This document shows positions 24,713-32,564 of a stretch of 64,000 nt of DNA, piece by piece. The stretch spans positions 372,001 through 436,000 of the forward strand of contig NZ_JAHXMY010000001.1 of NCBI RefSeq assembly GCF_023149035.1, given 5' to 3'. This stretch comes from Microbacterium sp. EYE_78 (GTDB lineage Bacteria > Actinomycetota > Actinomycetes > Actinomycetales > Microbacteriaceae). The position numbers and the translations under genes are program-made. Every line of letters begins with the position of its first letter. The stretch's first letter is position 1. The notes under the pieces are model-generated. The model was not told the DNA's origin, made no database searches, and saw only the letters and a list, made by a program, of their open reading frames with translations.

Positions 24713-25870
24713 TCAGGCCTGCAGCGCCTGCTCGACGTCGGCGAGCAGGTCGGCGGCATCCTCGATGCCGACCGACAGGCGCACGACCTCGACCGGCACG
24801 GCCGCCTCGGTGCCGCGCACCGAGGCGTGCGTCATCGCGTCGGGGTAGTTCACGAGCGACTCGACGCCGCCGAGCGACTCGGCCAGCGTGAACAGCTGCA
24901 GCGACTCGGCGAACCGGCGCGCGGCCTCGCCGGACTCGAGCGCGAGCGAGACGATGCCGCCGAAGCCCGACATCTGCCGCGCGGCGAGCTCGTGGCCGGG
25001 GTGCGAGGCGAGGCCCGGGTAGAACACCTTCGCCACGCGGTCGTGACCGTCGAGGAAGGATGCCACGGCCAGGCCGTTCTCGCTGTGACGCTGCATGCGC
25101 ACCGCGAGCGTCTTGACGCCGCGCGTGGTGAGCCACGCGTCGAGCGGCCCCGAGACGGCGCCGACGGCGAACTGGAGGAAGCCGATCTTCTCGGCGAGCG
25201 CGTCGTCGTTCAGCACGAGCGCGCCGCCCACGACGTCCGAGTGTCCACCCAAGTACTTCGTGGTCGAGTGCACGACGACGTCGGCGCCGAACGACAGCGG
25301 GCGCTGCAGCGCAGGCGTCGCGAAGGTGTTGTCGACCACGACGAGCGCGCCGGCGGCGTGGCCGATCTCGACGAGGCCGGCGATGTCGGTGATGCGCAGC
25401 AGCGGGTTGGAGGGCGTCTCGACCCAGAGGATGCGGGGGGCCCGCTCGGCGACCGCGGCGCGGACGGCGTCGGGGTCGCTCATGTCGACGACGCGCAGCT
25501 GCACGCCCCAGTCGCCGAGGACGCGCGAGATGAGCCGGAACGTCCCGCCGTAGACGTCGTTGCCGAGCAGCACCTCGTCGCCCGGTCGGAGGACCGCGCG
25601 GAGGAGGGCGTCCTCGGCGGCGAGGCCGGACGCGAACGAGATCGCGTGGGCGCCGCCCTCGATCGCGGCGAGCTGCGTCTGCAGCGCGGTGCGGGTCGGG
25701 TTGCCGCTCCGGCCGTACTCGTAGCCGCCGCGCAGCCCCCCGATCCCGTCCTGGGCGAACGTGGTCGAGAAGTGGACGGGAGGGATGACGGCGCCGGTGG
25801 CGCTGTCGGGCTCCTGCCCTGCGTGGACGGCGAGGCTGGCGAAGCCTCGGGCCGCGGACTGTGCGCTCAT
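24713..25870 (-). CDS. Cystathionine gamma-lyase/synthase family PLP enzyme
   Basis: 385 residues. Cys/Met-metabolism signatures: YEYGRSGNPTR, the phosphate-binding FASGLAAEDA, VDNTFATPALQ and the Schiff-base lysine in VHSTTKYLGGHSDVVGG. Coupled to the cystathionine beta-synthase-like gene by an ATGA overlap (25867-25870), which favours the reverse transsulfuration role: cleavage of cystathionine to cysteine, ammonia and 2-oxobutyrate. Gamma-synthase activity cannot be excluded by sequence alone. The next 178 bases (24535-24712) downstream hold only short GC-rich inverted repeats. Confidence 0.88.
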   Translation of the reverse strand: MSAQSAARGFASLAVHAGQEPDSATGAVIPPVHFSTTFAQDGIGGLRGGYEYGRSGNPTRTALQTQLAAIEGGAHAISFASGLAAEDALLRAVLRPGDEVLLGNDVYGGTFRLISRVLGDWGVQLRVVDMSDPDAVRAAVAERAPRILWVETPSNPLLRITDIAGLVEIGHAAGALVVVDNTFATPALQRPLSFGADVVVHSTTKYLGGHSDVVGGALVLNDDALAEKIGFLQFAVGAVSGPLDAWLTTRGVKTLAVRMQRHSENGLAVASFLDGHDRVAKVFYPGLASHPGHELAARQMSGFGGIVSLALESGEAARRFAESLQLFTLAESLGGVESLVNYPDAMTHASVRGTEAAVPVEVVRLSVGIEDAADLLADVEQALQA

Positions 25871-26856
25871 GCGAGGCTCCCGGTGGTCTCGGAGTCGGCG
25901 GCGACGGAGAAGCCGTGGTCGGCCATCCACCCGTCGTCGTAGATCTTGCTGAGGTAGCCGCGCCCGTGGTCGGGCAGCAGAACGACGACGACCGCGTCGG
26001 CGGGCAGATCGCGCGCGACGCGCAGCGCCGCGACGACCGCCATGCCCGATGAGCCGCCGACGAGGAGCCCCTCCTCCCGGGCGAGGCGACGGGTCATGGC
26101 GAAGGACTCGGCATCCCCCACCCGCTCGTAGCCGTCGACCACGGTCGGGTCGAAGGTCGCCGGCATGAAGTCCTCGCCGACGCCCTCGACGAGGTAGCCG
26201 TGGATGTCGCCGCCGGAGTAGATCGACCCCTCGGGGTCGGCGCCGATGACGGTCACTTCGCCCGCGGTCGCCTCTTTCAAGAACCGGCCGGTGCCGCTGA
26301 TGGTGCCGCCCGTGCCGACACCGGCGACGAAGTGCGTGACCCGACCCTCGGTGTCGCGCCAGATCTCGGGACCGGTGGTCTCGTAGTGACCCCGCGGGCC
26401 GTTGAGGTTCGCGAACTGGTTGGGCTTGAACGCGCCGGGGATCTCGGCTGCCAGGCGATCCGAGACGCTGTAGTACGAGTCGGGATGCTCCGGCGGGACG
26501 CTCGTGGGCGTCATCACGATCTCGGCGCCGTAGGCCTTCAACACCGCGACCTTCTCGCCCGCGAACTTGTCGGGCACGACGAAGATCATCCGGTAGCCGC
26601 GCTGCAGCGCGATGAGCGCCAGCCCGACGCCGGTGTTGCCGCTCGTGGGTTCGACGATGGTGCCGCCGGGCCGCAGCAGCCCGTCGCGCTCGGCGGCGTC
26701 GATGATGTTCCGCGCGATGCGGTCCTTCGCCGAGCTGCCGGGGTTGAAGTACTCCACCTTCGCGAGGACGGTGGCGGCGATGCCCTCGGTGACGGAGTTC
26801 AGACGGACGAGGGGTGTGTTGCCGACGAGGTCGGCGATGGAGCTGGCGTAGCGCAC
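25867..26856 (-). CDS. Cystathionine beta-synthase (catalytic domain only) / cysteine synthase-like
   Basis: 329 residues of fold-type II PLP enzyme: NTPLVRLNS, Schiff-base lysine in NPGSSAKDRIA, SGNTG substrate loop and GTGGTISGTG phosphate loop. The N-terminus MRYASSIADLVGNTPLV and the SSAKDRIA variant are closer to actinobacterial cystathionine beta-synthases than to CysK. The C-terminal tandem CBS regulatory domains of the mycobacterial type are absent; the chain ends after the catalytic core. It makes cystathionine from serine (or O-acetylserine) and homocysteine, feeding the lyase encoded next. Confidence 0.83.
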   Translation of the reverse strand: MRYASSIADLVGNTPLVRLNSVTEGIAATVLAKVEYFNPGSSAKDRIARNIIDAAERDGLLRPGGTIVEPTSGNTGVGLALIALQRGYRMIFVVPDKFAGEKVAVLKAYGAEIVMTPTSVPPEHPDSYYSVSDRLAAEIPGAFKPNQFANLNGPRGHYETTGPEIWRDTEGRVTHFVAGVGTGGTISGTGRFLKEATAGEVTVIGADPEGSIYSGGDIHGYLVEGVGEDFMPATFDPTVVDGYERVGDAESFAMTRRLAREEGLLVGGSSGMAVVAALRVARDLPADAVVVVLLPDHGRGYLSKIYDDGWMADHGFSVAADSETTGSLA

Positions 26857-27021
26857 GAGTTCTTCCTGACGGGATGCCGCGCTCGCAGAGGCGCGGAAGC
26901 TGTTGGGGTCGCGGGAGTCGCCGGGGAACCGGCGGTCAGCGACGACAACAGCGAAGGGTCAGCACCCCACCAGCGTACCCGACGGCCACTCGGGCGCGCC
27001 ACGAACCCCGCACCACGAGCA

Positions 27022-27327
27022 CTAGGCGACTGCCGTCGGCGGTTCCGCGACGATCACGAGGCCGCTCGGCGAGTTGGCGGTGAGCATCAGCGCCGAGTAC
27101 CAGGCCGCATCCACTCTGGGGCGCTCATGGCGGTACTTGTAGACGAGGTTGCTCGCCCTGTTGACCCAGATGGCGACGCGGCCGCTGCCGTCGTTCGCCT
27201 CGGTCGGGATGACGAACATGAAGCTCTCGCCCCTGCGGAGCTTCGCCTCGATGACCGCCTCGAGCTGCGAGAGCAGACGGTCGTCGAGTTCGAACGTGTT
27301 GATGCGGTGATAGATCAAACGGCCCAT
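27022..27327 (-). CDS. Small family-A protein (KLRRGESF family), orphan copy
   Basis: 101 residues. First of six paralogues in this window; the shared plan is a MG-x-[FL]-x-Y start, a helix ending in KLRRGESF (about 30-37), a tryptophan strand (GRVAIWVNR), a YKY/FKYY strand, then ANSPSGLVIV near the end. This copy is the most divergent and stands alone, 20 kb from the others. Function unknown; I recall such Microbacteriaceae proteins being labelled ATP-dependent DNA ligase or DUF7882, without any ligase motif visible. GGAGG precedes the ATG, and a dyad lies 94 bases upstream. Confidence 0.8.
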   Translation of the reverse strand: MGRLIYHRINTFELDDRLLSQLEAVIEAKLRRGESFMFVIPTEANDGSGRVAIWVNRASNLVYKYRHERPRVDAAWYSALMLTANSPSGLVIVAEPPTAVA

Positions 27328-27420
27328 GCGGGGTGCCTCCGGCGCAGGAACGGCTCCGTCGACGCGCGGGCCGCGTCAGGCGGAGGAATCGATCGCAACG
27401 GGGCGGTTGGGAAATCGACC

Positions 27421-27433
27421 CTTACAGCGTAAG
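27421..27433. promoter_or_regulatory. Dyad upstream of the orphan family-A gene
   Basis: CTTAC-AGC-GTAAG is a perfect 5-bp inverted repeat. Read on the minus strand it contains TACGCT, a plausible -10 box for the gene at 27022-27327, so it may be an operator overlapping that promoter. No second copy was found at the other family members. Confidence 0.35.
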
Positions 27434-27502
27434 CCATTCACCCGTGTCGCCGTGTGACGACGCCGCGGGCCGTGGCCGGGGCGCGCTCCTATCGTTTCGG
27501 GC

Positions 27503-27859
27503 ATGCCATCCCCGACTGAGCACTTCGACCGCGCCGGCGACCCGGCCTACACCCGCGTCTACAAGGAGCACACGCCCGACGTCCTCAAGACGTGGGCGGA
27601 GTTCAACGGTGCCGTCTTCGCGGCGGAGGGCCGCGAGATCCCGCTGAAGTACCGCGAGCTCATCGCCGTCGCCGTCGGCATCACGACCCAGTGCGTGTAC
27701 TGCATCGACGGTCACACGCAGGCAGCCGTCCGGGCCGGCGCGACCGAGGCCGAGCTGGCTGAGACGGCCTGGGTCGCGACCGCGATCCGCGCCGGCGGCG
27801 GTTTCACGCACGGCCGGCTCGCGTTCAAATTCGCCGAGAACCCGCCCCACGCCCACTGA
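27503..27859 (+). CDS. Carboxymuconolactone decarboxylase / AhpD-like protein
   Basis: 118 residues. The CxxC pair is in TQCVYCIDGHTQAAV (about residues 70-84) with the downstream histidine, the AhpD alkylhydroperoxidase motif; the proton-relay glutamate (YRELIAVAVG) is also there. Such proteins are thiol peroxidase or reductase partners that protect flavin monooxygenase pathways. First gene of the sulfur cluster; the next gene follows after 33 bases. ATG follows TATCGT by seven bases with no ribosome site, so the transcript is probably leaderless. Confidence 0.87.
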   Translation: MPSPTEHFDRAGDPAYTRVYKEHTPDVLKTWAEFNGAVFAAEGREIPLKYRELIAVAVGITTQCVYCIDGHTQAAVRAGATEAELAETAWVATAIRAGGGFTHGRLAFKFAENPPHAH

Positions 27860-27892
27860 CACACCCGTCCCGCCCACCGAAAGAGGCCGCCC

Positions 27893-29101
27893 GTGTCCAC
27901 GCATCCCGTCCACCTCGCCCTCGCGCTCGACCGCGCCGGCTGGCACCCCGCCGCATGGCGGGATGCCTCGGCCCGCCCCGCCGACCTCACCTCGCCGCGC
28001 TACTGGCGCGACCTGCTGCAGCTCGCCGACCGCGCCGGAGCGATATTCGCGACGATCGAGGACGCCCTCGCCGTGCCCGATCGGTTCGAGTCCGCCGACG
28101 ATCTCCGCGCCGGGCGCGTGCGCGGACGACTCGACGCCGTCCTCGTCGCGTCGTTCGCTGCGCGGAGCACGACGCGCCTCGGGCTCGTCCCGACCGTCAC
28201 GACGACCCACACCGAGCCGTTCCATGTGGCCACCGGCATCCAGACCCTCGACCACACCACCCGCGGCCGCGCCGGCGTCCGTCTGGTCGTCGGCGGGTCG
28301 GATGCGGAGCGGGCCAACTTCGGCCGCAGGCCGCTCGGCGGCACCGGCTTCCCCGCGTCCGGCCGCGTCGAGGACGCACCGGAACTCGTCCGCGGCTTCC
28401 GCGAGGCGGGCGAGTTCGCGGACGTCATCGGCCGGCTCTGGGATTCGTGGGAGGACGACGCCATCATCCGCGACGCGTCCACCGGGAGGTACGTCGACGC
28501 GGACCGCATCCACAACGTCGGGTTCGAGGGCGAATTCTTCGATGTGACCGGGGCATCCATCGTCCCGCGGTCGCCGCAGGGCCGGCCGCTCGTCACGGTG
28601 CTCGCGCACCAGACCCTGCCGTACCGGCTCGCGGCCGAGCACGCCGACGTCGTGTTCATCACGCCGCACGATGCCGCGGCCACCACCGGCATCCTGGCCG
28701 AACTCGACCGTGCCGCCGCCGAGCTCCGCCACGGCCGCGAGCGTCTCCGCGTGTTCGTCGACCTGGTCGTCCTCGTCGAGGACACCCGCCGCGCCGCCAC
28801 CGACGCCCTCGCCCGGCTCGACGAGCTCGACGGCCAGGCCTTCGCCTCGGACGCGCGCATCGTCGCGGGGACGGCGGTCGACGTGGTGGACGCGATCCGC
28901 GACCTCGCCGAGGCGGGGGTCGACGGCATCCGACTGCGGCCGGCCCGACAGCCCGCCGACGTCGTGGCGATCGGCGAACGCGTCATCCCTCTGCTCGCCG
29001 CCCTCGGCGGTGTCGCGGACGGCGACGCGTCGTCGCTGCGCAGCCGCCTCGGGCTCGCCCGCCCGCACAGTGTGTTCGCCCGAGAGGAGATCCCCGCATG
29101 A
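27893..29101 (+). CDS. Luciferase-like (LLM) flavin-dependent monooxygenase
   Basis: 402 residues from GTG 27893. LLM fold features: N-terminal ALALDRAGWH strand, ATIEDALAVPD, THTEPFHVATGIQTLDHTT (bacterial luciferase barrel strand 3-4), WDSWEDDAIIRD and RSPQGRPLV. This is the NtaA/SnaA/DszA branch that takes FMNH2 from a separate reductase; the reductase gene at 47709 is the obvious partner. Overlaps the next LLM gene by four bases. Substrate expected to be an S- or N-substituted small molecule. Confidence 0.85.
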   Translation: MSTHPVHLALALDRAGWHPAAWRDASARPADLTSPRYWRDLLQLADRAGAIFATIEDALAVPDRFESADDLRAGRVRGRLDAVLVASFAARSTTRLGLVPTVTTTHTEPFHVATGIQTLDHTTRGRAGVRLVVGGSDAERANFGRRPLGGTGFPASGRVEDAPELVRGFREAGEFADVIGRLWDSWEDDAIIRDASTGRYVDADRIHNVGFEGEFFDVTGASIVPRSPQGRPLVTVLAHQTLPYRLAAEHADVVFITPHDAAATTGILAELDRAAAELRHGRERLRVFVDLVVLVEDTRRAATDALARLDELDGQAFASDARIVAGTAVDVVDAIRDLAEAGVDGIRLRPARQPADVVAIGERVIPLLAALGGVADGDASSLRSRLGLARPHSVFAREEIPA

Positions 29102-30465
29102 CCGAGACACCTCGCCAGATCCACCTGGCCGCCCACTTCCCCGGGGTCAACAGCACCACGGTCTGGACCGACCCCCGCTCCGGCAGCCAGATCGACGTCG
29201 GCGCCTTCGAGTACTTCGCCCGCACGGCCGAGCGCGGCTTCTTCGACTACGTCTTCCTGGCCGAGGGCCTGCGCCTGCGCGAGCACCACGGCCGGATCCA
29301 CGAGTTCGACGTCGTCGGCCGGCCGAACACCCTCGCGATCCTCGCCACGCTCGCCGGCGTGACCGACCACGTCGGACTCGTCGGCACACTCAACACGACG
29401 TTCAACGAGCCCTACGAGCTGGCCCGCCAGCTCGCGACGCTCGACCACCTGTCCGGCGGCCGGGCGGGCTGGAACGCCGTCACGAGCTCGGACGCCTTCC
29501 ACGGCGCGAACTTCCGCCGCGGCGGCTTCCTCGCGCACGCCGACCGGTACGAGCGCGCGAAGGAGTTCGTCGCGCTCGCCAAGAAGTTCTGGGACTCGTG
29601 GGCCGTCGACGCCGTCGCGGCCGACGCGGACGCCGGTCGGTACCTGCGCGAGGACGCCATCGACCGCATCCGTCACCAGGGGGCCCAGTTCGACGTCGAC
29701 GCCCTCTTCGACGTGCCGCGATCCCCGCAGGGGCGACCGGTGGTCGTGCAGGCGGGCGACTCGGCCGACGGCCGGGACTTCGCCGCCGAGCACGCCGAGG
29801 TGATCTTCTCGCTCCACACCGGGTACGACGACGCGCGCGTCTTCTACGACTCGGTCAAGGGCCGCCTCGCGGCGTGGGGTCGCGACGAGGACTCGCTGAA
29901 GATCCTCCCCGCCGCCACGTTCGTCATCGGCGACTCCGACGCCGACGCCCGCGAGCGCGCCCGCGAGATCGCCCTCGCCCAGGTGCGCCCCGACTCCGCG
30001 CTGCGCTACGTCGAGCAGGTCTGGGGGCGCGACCTCAGCGGCTACGACCCCGACGGACCGCTCCCCGATCTCGAGCCCGACACCGGGGACGAGTCCGAGC
30101 ACGGCTGGGCGAACCGTCACGCGACCGCGCGTGCCCGCATCGACAAGCTCCGCGCCCTCGCCGAGACCGAGCAGCTGTCGATCCGCGAGCTCGTGATCCG
30201 CCAGACCGCGAACCCCACGTTCCTCGGGACGCCGGAGCACATCGCGGCTGAGATCGATCGCTACGTCCAGGGCCGGGCGACCGACGGCTTCACCGTCGTC
30301 GGCCACCTGACCCCGCACGGGCTCGACGAGTTCGCGTCGCGCGTCGTGCCGCTGCTGCAGGAGCGCGGGTCGTACCGCGAAGGGTACGAGGAGGGGGCGA
30401 CCCTGCGCGACCTGCTGGGCCTGCCCGCCGTCGCGCCCGCGCAGCTGTCGCAGACCGCTCGGTGA
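29098..30465 (+). CDS. LLM flavin monooxygenase, NtaA/SnaA/DszA/SoxA branch
   Basis: 455 residues, the usual size of this branch. HLAAHFPGVNSTTVW at the N-terminus, FFDYVFLAEGL, LDHLSGGRAGWNAVTSS, RYERAKEF.ALAKKFWDSW and FDVPRSPQGRPVVVQAG are diagnostic. Members include nitrilotriacetate and dibenzothiophene-sulfone monooxygenases and the Bacillus enzymes CmoJ/YxeK, which open S-modified N-acetylcysteines. FMNH2-dependent, cytosolic. Coupled at both ends (ATGA with the previous gene, GTGA with the next). Confidence 0.9.
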   Translation: MTETPRQIHLAAHFPGVNSTTVWTDPRSGSQIDVGAFEYFARTAERGFFDYVFLAEGLRLREHHGRIHEFDVVGRPNTLAILATLAGVTDHVGLVGTLNTTFNEPYELARQLATLDHLSGGRAGWNAVTSSDAFHGANFRRGGFLAHADRYERAKEFVALAKKFWDSWAVDAVAADADAGRYLREDAIDRIRHQGAQFDVDALFDVPRSPQGRPVVVQAGDSADGRDFAAEHAEVIFSLHTGYDDARVFYDSVKGRLAAWGRDEDSLKILPAATFVIGDSDADARERAREIALAQVRPDSALRYVEQVWGRDLSGYDPDGPLPDLEPDTGDESEHGWANRHATARARIDKLRALAETEQLSIRELVIRQTANPTFLGTPEHIAAEIDRYVQGRATDGFTVVGHLTPHGLDEFASRVVPLLQERGSYREGYEEGATLRDLLGLPAVAPAQLSQTAR

Positions 30466-32336
30466 TGACTGCCGGCCCGACGATCGCTGCCCGCCTCGCC
30501 ATCGTCGGGGCGGGTCCGCGCAGCGCGATGCTGCTCGAGCGCGTCGTCGCGCGGCGGACGCCCGACGACGAGCCGATCGAGATCGTGCTGATCGATCCGC
30601 ATCCCCCGGGACCGGGCCGGATCTGGCGGCGGGAGCAGTCGCCGCTGCTCCGACTCAACTCCATGGCGCGCGACGTCACCGTCTTCACCGATGACACGTG
30701 CGCGATCGAGGGGCCGATTCGCCCCGGCCCCTCCCTCATCGAGTGGCTCGAGCAGTGGCGCGCCGGCGAGCATCCGGACGTCGATCCGGGGGATGCCTCG
30801 GCCGAAGCACGCGCGCTGACCGCCGACGGATTCCCCACACGGCGGCTGCACTCGCACTACCTCGCCTGGTTCCTGCAGCGGACGATCGCGTCGGCGCCGC
30901 ACGGCACATCGGTCCGCTGGGTGCAGGACACGGTCGTCGGTGTGGACCTTTCCGCCGGGGCGAGGATCCGACTGGCCTCGGGTGACGAGCTCGACGCCGA
31001 CGCGGTGGTCTATGCGCTGGGGCACAACGCCCGGCATCCCGACGGCGCGACCGTCGCCCTGCTCGCCCGCGCGGAGTCCGAGCGCGTCACCTATGTGCCC
31101 CCGTCCTTCACCGCAGACGCCGACCTCCGCTCGGTCGAGGCCGGGCGCGACGTCATCGTGCGCGGGATGGGGCTGGCCGCCGTCGACCTCGTCGTGCTGC
31201 TCGCCGAAGGTCGAGGGGGGCGGTTCGTCCACTCGAGCGAGGGTCTGCGGTACGAGCGCTCGGGTGACGAGCCCCGCCTGCACCTGGGCTCGCGGCGGGG
31301 TGTGCCGTACCGGTCGAAGGTGTCGTCGACGCTGCAGGGAGACCCACCAGCGCTCGAGGCGCTGACCGACGAGGTCCGCGACGCCCTCGTCGCCCGGCCC
31401 GGACTCCTCGACTTCGAGACCGACGTCTGGCCGCTCCTGGCGACCGAGCTGCTGATCGGCCACTATCGCGAACTGTTCACGGGTCACCCCGAGCGCGTCC
31501 GAGGGCGCTGGACGGAGTTCCGCGACATCATCCTGCGCTACCGCTGGGACGCGACCGAGCTGCACGACGCTGCCGTCGCCCAGGTTCCCGACCCCGCCGA
31601 CCGCTTCGACGTCGACGAGCTCGACCGGCCGTTGGCGGGACTGCCCGCCTCGGACGCCGACACCGTCCACGCGAGGGTCCGGGCACACATCGTCCGCGAC
31701 CTGGGGCTCCGGACCCGGCAGGAGCACAGCCCGGCACAGGGCGTCTTCCTCGCAGCACTCCTGTCGTTCATGTCGATCGCGGAGATCCCGGCGGAACGCT
31801 GGAACGTGCGGTCCCGCATCGAGGGCCTGGCACGCCTGCACACGTTCTTCAGCTACGTCGCGAGCGGCCCGCCGCCGCAGCGGCTCGAGGAGCTGCTCGC
31901 CCTCGCCGACGCGGGCGTCGTCCGCTTCCTCGGACCCGACGTCACCGTCGACATCGCGGGCGGTGCCGTCATCGCCCGCACGCGCAGCGGCGAGGTGCGC
32001 GCCGACGCACTGGTCGACGCCTGGCTGCCCGAGGCCGACGCCGCCGCGAGCGAGAACCCCGCCCTCCGCGAGCTCGCCGACGTGCACGGCACCGTCCTCC
32101 ACCTCGCGGACGGCGACCGGCGCGTCTCCGTCGGGCGGGTGCTCGTCGACACCGACGGCCGCGTGGTCCGCCCGGACGGCACCGCCCACGACACGCTCTT
32201 CGCCATCGGGCCGTTCACGAGCAGGCCCGAGGCGGGCGCCTTCACCCGCCCGCGCAGCAACGCACTGTCCTTCCGGTCCACCGATCGCGTCGCCGCCACG
32301 GTCCTCGACGCACTGGCGCGGGTCCACGCCGGCTGA
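30462..32336 (+). CDS. FAD/NAD(P)-binding domain oxidoreductase-like protein
   Basis: 624 residues from GTG 30462 (ATG 30465 is equivalent). Opens with a Rossmann motif, LAIVGAGPRSAMLLERV, followed by an acid-ended second strand (IVLIDPHPPGPGRIWR) as in the FAD/NAD(P)-binding NAD_binding_9 proteins; the middle LRLNSMARDVTVFTDD and RGMGLAAVDLVVLLAEG fit that family. Some relatives sit beside flavin monooxygenases in actinobacteria. The precise reaction is unknown; it may recycle a cofactor or oxidise an intermediate. Last gene of the first LLM operon. Confidence 0.75.
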   Translation: MMTAGPTIAARLAIVGAGPRSAMLLERVVARRTPDDEPIEIVLIDPHPPGPGRIWRREQSPLLRLNSMARDVTVFTDDTCAIEGPIRPGPSLIEWLEQWRAGEHPDVDPGDASAEARALTADGFPTRRLHSHYLAWFLQRTIASAPHGTSVRWVQDTVVGVDLSAGARIRLASGDELDADAVVYALGHNARHPDGATVALLARAESERVTYVPPSFTADADLRSVEAGRDVIVRGMGLAAVDLVVLLAEGRGGRFVHSSEGLRYERSGDEPRLHLGSRRGVPYRSKVSSTLQGDPPALEALTDEVRDALVARPGLLDFETDVWPLLATELLIGHYRELFTGHPERVRGRWTEFRDIILRYRWDATELHDAAVAQVPDPADRFDVDELDRPLAGLPASDADTVHARVRAHIVRDLGLRTRQEHSPAQGVFLAALLSFMSIAEIPAERWNVRSRIEGLARLHTFFSYVASGPPPQRLEELLALADAGVVRFLGPDVTVDIAGGAVIARTRSGEVRADALVDAWLPEADAAASENPALRELADVHGTVLHLADGDRRVSVGRVLVDTDGRVVRPDGTAHDTLFAIGPFTSRPEAGAFTRPRSNALSFRSTDRVAATVLDALARVHAG

Positions 32337-32371
32337 GCCCTCGGCCCCGGGCGCCGCGCCGCCCTTCCCCT

Positions 32372-32440
32372 GTCACGAGATGCAGGGGCCGGTGTCGCGA
32401 CCGGCGGAGGATCAACCGGCAGCGGGATGCCGCGCATGAC
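32372..32440 (+). promoter_or_regulatory. Structured leader, possible riboswitch-like element
   Basis: The 228-base gap before the ABC transporter genes holds a three-way fold: GTCA (32372-32375) with TGAC (32437-32440), hairpin GCCGGT/ACCGGC (32388-32405), a CAACC segment (32413-32417 region) and hairpin CGGCA/TGCCG (32417-32432). GTCA-x-GAG at the start and TGCC...TGAC at the end recall the SAM-I/SAM-IV core of actinobacteria, and sulfur genes follow, but the match is partial. Directly behind lie three degenerate 10-base repeats of CGTGACGC type (32437-32465). Confidence 0.25.
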
Positions 32441-32564
32441 GCCGCGTGACGCAGCGTGACCCCGCGCGACTGCGGCCCGCGACACCGCGACAGCCGGCAC
32501 GAAGAGTGGAGGGCGTCACGCCGAACCCGGCATCCGCCCCACGCCACACCGCCCCGGAGATCAC

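Noticed and set aside
27022..27327. ATP-dependent DNA ligase label for the family-A proteins
   Set aside because: About 100-117 residues with no KxDG nucleotidyltransferase motif; too small and without any ligase signature.
28000..30318. 772-codon minus-strand frame opposite the LLM genes
   Set aside because: Same high-GC shadow effect; the plus strand carries two coupled monooxygenases.
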